Shown here in pieces: positions 6,784 through 9,989 of a stretch of 9,989 nucleotides of DNA. Position 1 is the first letter of the stretch, and every line of letters starts with the position of its first letter. Source of the DNA: Thermoleophilia bacterium (GTDB taxonomy: Bacteria > Actinomycetota > Thermoleophilia > Gaiellales > SKUG01); NCBI GenBank assembly GCA_025964405.1, contig JAOPYW010000351.1, positions 1-9,989 of the forward strand. Direction: 5' to 3'. Made by a program: the position numbers and the translations under genes. The notes under the pieces were generated by a model, which was given only the letters and a program-made list of their open reading frames with translations, did not search any database and was not told the origin of the DNA.

Positions 6784-7826
6784 GTGCAGCAGCAGGAGCA
6801 CCCCGCGGCGCAGCACCGATGATCGGAACCGCACCCGGTTCACTCATCCGCGGTCGCCAGCAGCAGGAAGCCGTCGGCACGGCGATCGAGTCGCCGATGC
6901 AGAAGGCGTTCCGCAGCTACCGCGAGAACACGGTCGCCATGGTGGCCCTCGTCGGTCTGGTCGGCATCTTCCTCCTCGCGGCCTGCGCGCCGATCGTGGC
7001 CACGCACTGGGCGCACCGCGGTGCAACCCAGCAGAACCTCGCCGGGTACGTCGACATCAAGGGCAAGAAGACCGAGGTCGTCGACCTGCAGGGCATGCCC
7101 AACGTCGGGCCGGGCCTGCGCCGCAGCTACACGTTCGGTGCCGACGCACTCGGTCGCGACGTGTTCGTGCGAGCGCTCGTGGGCGCGTCGGTCTCACTGC
7201 GCGTCGGTGTGGGCGCGACCATGATCTGCATCGTCTTCGGCACCTTCCTGGGGCTCGTCCAGGGGTTCTACGGCGGGCGCGTCGACAAGGTGCTCTCGTA
7301 CATCGTCGACGTCATGATCGCGTTCCCGTTCATGCTGTTCGCGATCGCCTTCAGCGCGGCCATCGCGGCGACCGGCAAGATCGGTCCGCTCAATGCGACC
7401 TCGATCATGGTGCCGCTGCTCATGCTCGGGTTCCTGAGCGCGTTCGGCTTCTCGCGCCTCATGCGTTCCAACACGCTCGAGCTCGCGGAGAAGGAGTACG
7501 TCGAGGCGGCGCGCGCCCTCGGCGGCGACGACAAGCGCATCATGTTCGTGCACGTGCTGCCACACCTCGTGCCGACGATCATCACCTACTCGGGCATCCT
7601 GCTCGCGGGCATGATCCTCGGTGAGGCCGGTCTCTCCTTCCTGGGCGTCGGCGTCGCGCCGCCCACGCCGAGCTGGGGCAACCTCATCTCCGACGGCCGG
7701 GCCTACTACTCCACTGCGTGGTGGATCGCCGGTGCCGGCGGCATCATGGTGATGGCCACCGTGCTCTGCGCCAACCTCGTGGGCGAAGGCCTCGAGGAAG
7801 CCCTCGACCCGAAGGGAAACCGCTGA
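6780..7826 (+). CDS. ABC importer permease, DppC/OppC type
   Basis: This is one of the two transmembrane subunits of the importer. It has 348 residues, somewhat long for the family because of about 50 N-terminal cytoplasmic residues rich in Ala, Gly and Gln before the first helix. The family motif FGADALGRDVFVR precedes the core domain. The ATPase-coupling EAA loop is at 239-261: EYVEAARALG followed by HVLP. GEAGLSFLGVGVAPPTPSWG is the standard C-terminal DppC signature, and the protein ends in LDPKGNR. About six helices are visible. ATG 6780 overlaps the binding-protein stop as ATGA and has a strong ribosome binding site. It comes before the DppB-type gene, reversing the common B-then-C order. 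The extracellular loop after helix 1 holds a charged IKGKKTEVVDLQG stretch. Confidence 0.95.
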   Translation: MSAAAGAPRGAAPMIGTAPGSLIRGRQQQEAVGTAIESPMQKAFRSYRENTVAMVALVGLVGIFLLAACAPIVATHWAHRGATQQNLAGYVDIKGKKTEVVDLQGMPNVGPGLRRSYTFGADALGRDVFVRALVGASVSLRVGVGATMICIVFGTFLGLVQGFYGGRVDKVLSYIVDVMIAFPFMLFAIAFSAAIAATGKIGPLNATSIMVPLLMLGFLSAFGFSRLMRSNTLELAEKEYVEAARALGGDDKRIMFVHVLPHLVPTIITYSGILLAGMILGEAGLSFLGVGVAPPTPSWGNLISDGRAYYSTAWWIAGAGGIMVMATVLCANLVGEGLEEALDPKGNR

Positions 7827-7827
7827 C

Positions 7828-8778
7828 ATGGGTGGATTCCTCATCGTTCGCTCGTTCGACGGCATCATCAAGCTGTTCTTCGTGTCGGTCATCCTCTTCT
7901 TCGTGCTCGTCGTGCTGCCGCCCGGTGACCCGGCGCAGCGCTTCGGCGGCAAGATGCAGGACCCGGTCAAGATCGCCCAGGTCAAGAAGGACTTCTGCTT
8001 CGACAAGGGCAACGTGGGCGCCTACGGCTGCTTCATGAAGAAGACCCTGACCGGCAACTTCGAGTCACCCTCGCAGGGCAACATCAACATCGTGCCGGCC
8101 GCACTCAAGGCGATTCCGGTCACGTTCGGCCTCGCCGTGCTCGCCTCGATCATCTGGCTCGCGGCGGGCATCTTCGCCGGTGCCAAGGGCGCGCTCAAGG
8201 CAGGCTCCAAGCTCGACCGAGGCCTCATGGTCGCGGCCCTCATCGGCATCTCCTTCCCCACGGCGTGGCTCTCGCTCCTGCTGCTCATGGTCTTCACCGA
8301 CAAGATCCCGATCTTCCCGGCCGGTGGCTACGTCAGCATCGGCTCCGACGGCCTGTTCAGCTGGTTCCACCACATGGTGCTGCCTGCACTCACCCTGGCC
8401 ATCGTCAGCGCAGGTGTCTACACGCGACTGACACGCACGACCGTGCGCCAGAAGCTCCGCGAGGAGTACATCAAGACCGCGGAGGCCAAGGGCCTGCCGA
8501 GCAGGCACGTCTTCTTCAAGCACGTCATGCGCACCGCCATGATTCCGATCGTGGTGATGTTCGGCATGGACTTCGCCGGCCTGCTCGGCGGCGCCATCTT
8601 CACGGAGACGATCGTCGGCCTCCCCGGCCTCGGTGGCTTCGTGATGCGCGGCATGCAGGGCAGTGACTTCTCGATGCTGTTCGTCGGCGGCCTCATCGCC
8701 GCGACGTTCGTCATCGTGTCGAACACCCTCGTCGACCTGGTGCAGGCGATGCTCGACCCGAAGCTGCGCGCAGCCTGA
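7828..8778 (+). CDS. ABC importer permease, DppB/OppB type
   Basis: This second transmembrane subunit pairs with the DppC-type protein. It has 316 residues, normal for the family. An N-terminal helix ends in VVLPPGDPAQRFGG, where DppB proteins have the P-G-DP element. The EAA loop starts at 212 with EEYIKTAEAKGLPSRHVFFKHVMR, and FTETIVGLPGLGG is the usual C-terminal signature. The protein ends LDPKLRAA. The loop after helix 1 is less typical: the LD-P-Q-Y segment is replaced by a stretch with Cys57 and Cys68, which could be disulfide-bonded outside the membrane. ATG 7828 starts 1 nt after the previous stop, with AAGGGA 10 nt upstream. No ATPase gene follows; the next gene is convergent after 7 nt, so the operon ends here with no visible terminator. 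Confidence 0.95.
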   Translation: MGGFLIVRSFDGIIKLFFVSVILFFVLVVLPPGDPAQRFGGKMQDPVKIAQVKKDFCFDKGNVGAYGCFMKKTLTGNFESPSQGNINIVPAALKAIPVTFGLAVLASIIWLAAGIFAGAKGALKAGSKLDRGLMVAALIGISFPTAWLSLLLLMVFTDKIPIFPAGGYVSIGSDGLFSWFHHMVLPALTLAIVSAGVYTRLTRTTVRQKLREEYIKTAEAKGLPSRHVFFKHVMRTAMIPIVVMFGMDFAGLLGGAIFTETIVGLPGLGGFVMRGMQGSDFSMLFVGGLIAATFVIVSNTLVDLVQAMLDPKLRAA

Positions 8779-8785
8779 CCTGTCG

Positions 8786-9001
8786 TCAGCCGCGCTCGTG
8801 CGGGTCGCCGCCCGCGAGCATCCGCTGCAGCTCGGCCTCGGGGTCCTCGCCGCGGAACCTGACCACCAGCGAGATGGCGACCCCGACCACGATGCCAGCG
8901 ACCGCGACGACCGCCACCGGGCCGTCGAGCAGCGCCGTCGCGGCGACCGCGACGGCGAACACCACCCAGTACACGGGAATGACTGCGTTGGAAAGCTTCA
9001 T
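8786..9001 (-). CDS. small two-helix membrane protein of unknown function
   Basis: This 71-residue protein, starting MKLSNAVIPVYWVVF, has two hydrophobic segments at about 8-24 and 28-47 separated by LLDGP. A charged cytoplasmic-looking tail with RFRGEDPEAELQRML follows and ends GGDPHERG. I do not recognise a family. Codon use is like the neighbours. An alternative start is GTG 9010 (three residues longer), which has GGGAG at a proper 7-nt distance, whereas ATG 9001 has none; a still longer frame to 9115 would run into the glycosyltransferase gene and is unlikely. It begins about 50 nt after the upstream glycosyltransferase stop on the same strand, so the two may be cotranscribed. Its stop is 7 nt from the stop of the convergent permease gene. 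Confidence 0.7.
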   Translation of the reverse strand: MKLSNAVIPVYWVVFAVAVAATALLDGPVAVVAVAGIVVGVAISLVVRFRGEDPEAELQRMLAGGDPHERG

Positions 9002-9057
9002 GTGGGGCACATGCCCGCTCCCGCGCGCATGATGCACCGGTCGTGCCGGGGCTCGGC

Positions 9058-9989
9058 TCAGGCGCTGCCCGGCTCCGCCATGAGCACGGCGACCTGCGCC
9101 GCGAGCTGGTCCCAACCCCAGGCGTTCGCCACGTTCTCGCGTGCGGCTGCGGCCTGGCGGGCGCGCTCGTCAGCCGAAAGGGCGAATCGCGTGAGCAGTG
9201 CATCCCGCAGCCCGGCGACCGCCCCGCCCGGTGCGTCGAGCGCGAACCTGATCGGCTCGACCCCCTGCTGCTCGATCACCGACGCGGCGTCGGCGAGGCC
9301 CGAGTGGTCGGCCACCACGGGCACGGCGCCACAGGCGGCGGCCTCCGCGGCGACCATGCCGAACGCCTCCGCCAGCTCGCTCGGCACGACGCTCACCTCG
9401 GCCAGGGGCCAGAGCATCGCCAGCACGTCGTGGTCGACGAGGCCGAGCCACGACACCCGCTCGACGATGCGCACGCGCGCAGCCGTCGCCAGCCATGAGT
9501 CGAAGGTGCCGGCCGCGCGCAGCTCCCCGAACCATGCAGTCAGGTGCGTGAGCTCGCCCGCGCCTTCGCCCGACAGCTCCCCCATACGCGCGGCCAGCGC
9601 ATCGAGCGCCGCCGCGTCGCCGGCCTGCATGGCCATGAGGAGTGCATCGAGCCCGTCGCGCAGGGGACCGAACCCGGCGATTACGACATGCGCACCCGGG
9701 TTCGCGTCGAGCACCTCGGGAAGCGCCGCCAGCAGCAGCTGCACACCCTTCTGCGGAATCAACTTGCCGACGTAGACGATGACGCGCGCCTGCCCGGCGA
9801 CGTCGATCGCGGAGACCTCGCGCGACGCGAACCGCTCGACGTGGCGCTCCTCGTAGGTGCCGGCGAGCCCGGCCAGCATCGGCAGGAGCGTGGCAGCGTT
9901 GTCGGCGCTTCCTCGGATCACCTCGACGTGCTGCTCGATCGCGAACGAGGTCTTCGGCGTGCGGCCCTGCGGTTGCTGCTTCGCGCGGT
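9058..9989 (-). CDS. GT4-family glycosyltransferase (partial, C-terminal 309 residues)
   Basis: This enzyme transfers a sugar from a nucleotide-sugar donor, probably at the cytoplasmic face of the membrane, to a glycan, lipid or small-molecule acceptor. The frame is open to the right edge with no start codon in the first 22 codons, so the N-terminal acceptor domain is outside. Visible in the partial numbering are VIVYVGKLIPQKG around 69-81, the start of the donor-binding domain, and GFGPLRD near 105. Then come SWLG near 179-182 and the E-x7-E motif EAFGMVAAE at 207-215, followed by GAVPVVADHSGLAD. These are the retaining GT-B/GT4 hallmarks. An Ala-rich insertion of about 40 residues lies between GFGPL and SWLG. 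Acceptor and sugar cannot be told from this part. A small membrane-protein gene follows 56 nt downstream. Confidence 0.92.
   Translation of the reverse strand, partial: RAKQQPQGRTPKTSFAIEQHVEVIRGSADNAATLLPMLAGLAGTYEERHVERFASREVSAIDVAGQARVIVYVGKLIPQKGVQLLLAALPEVLDANPGAHVVIAGFGPLRDGLDALLMAMQAGDAAALDALAARMGELSGEGAGELTHLTAWFGELRAAGTFDSWLATAARVRIVERVSWLGLVDHDVLAMLWPLAEVSVVPSELAEAFGMVAAEAAACGAVPVVADHSGLADAASVIEQQGVEPIRFALDAPGGAVAGLRDALLTRFALSADERARQAAAARENVANAWGWDQLAAQVAVLMAEPGSA

Noticed and set aside
8663..9775. Plus-strand open frame of about 370 codons over the end of the DppB gene and the glycosyltransferase
   Set aside because: The product is Ser/Ala/Arg/Pro low-complexity and runs opposite a well-supported GT4 gene.

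Overview
The window is GC-rich, densely coded DNA from a high-GC bacterium, most likely an Actinomycetota. The evidence is GC-ending codons, long open shadow frames opposite real genes, secreted fibronectin-III proteins, and two genes whose start codons sit exactly where transcription should begin (leaderless mRNAs, common in this phylum). The secreted metalloprotease-like protein recalls Thermoleophilia-type proteins, but that placement is a guess. I see no tRNA, rRNA, CRISPR array, insertion sequence or phage gene. The content reads as ordinary chromosomal core plus secretome.

Layout from left to right. (1) The N-terminal 429 codons of a membrane-bound proton-pumping pyrophosphatase (hppA) on the minus strand, running off the left edge. 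(2) A divergent intergenic region of about 257 bp. It holds two strong dyads; the one next to hppA can form two mutually exclusive hairpins in the hppA leader RNA, one of which buries the Shine-Dalgarno sequence. (3) A secreted HExxH protein with three C-terminal fibronectin-III domains on the plus strand. (4) A 34-bp convergent gap with a short hairpin, then a YbdK/GCS2-family carboxylate-amine ligase on the minus strand. (5) A plus-strand operon: substrate-binding protein (SBP_bac_5), DppC/OppC-type permease, DppB/OppB-type permease. The genes are translationally coupled (4-nt overlap, then a 1-nt gap) and make up the importer without its ATPases. (6) On the minus strand, a partial GT4-type glycosyltransferase entering from the right edge, followed by a small two-helix membrane protein that may be its operon partner.

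The three plus-strand transporter genes clearly work together as a peptide or oligopeptide-like ABC importer that must borrow ATPases from elsewhere. The other genes show no obvious functional link to each other. No clearly novel multi-gene system is visible. The observations most worth following are the possible translational switch in front of hppA, the paired TAnnnT-N7-ATG leaderless starts, the non-standard zinc site of the secreted protein, the insertion in the glycosyltransferase, and the ATPase-less, C-before-B transporter operon with a binding protein that lacks a lipobox.
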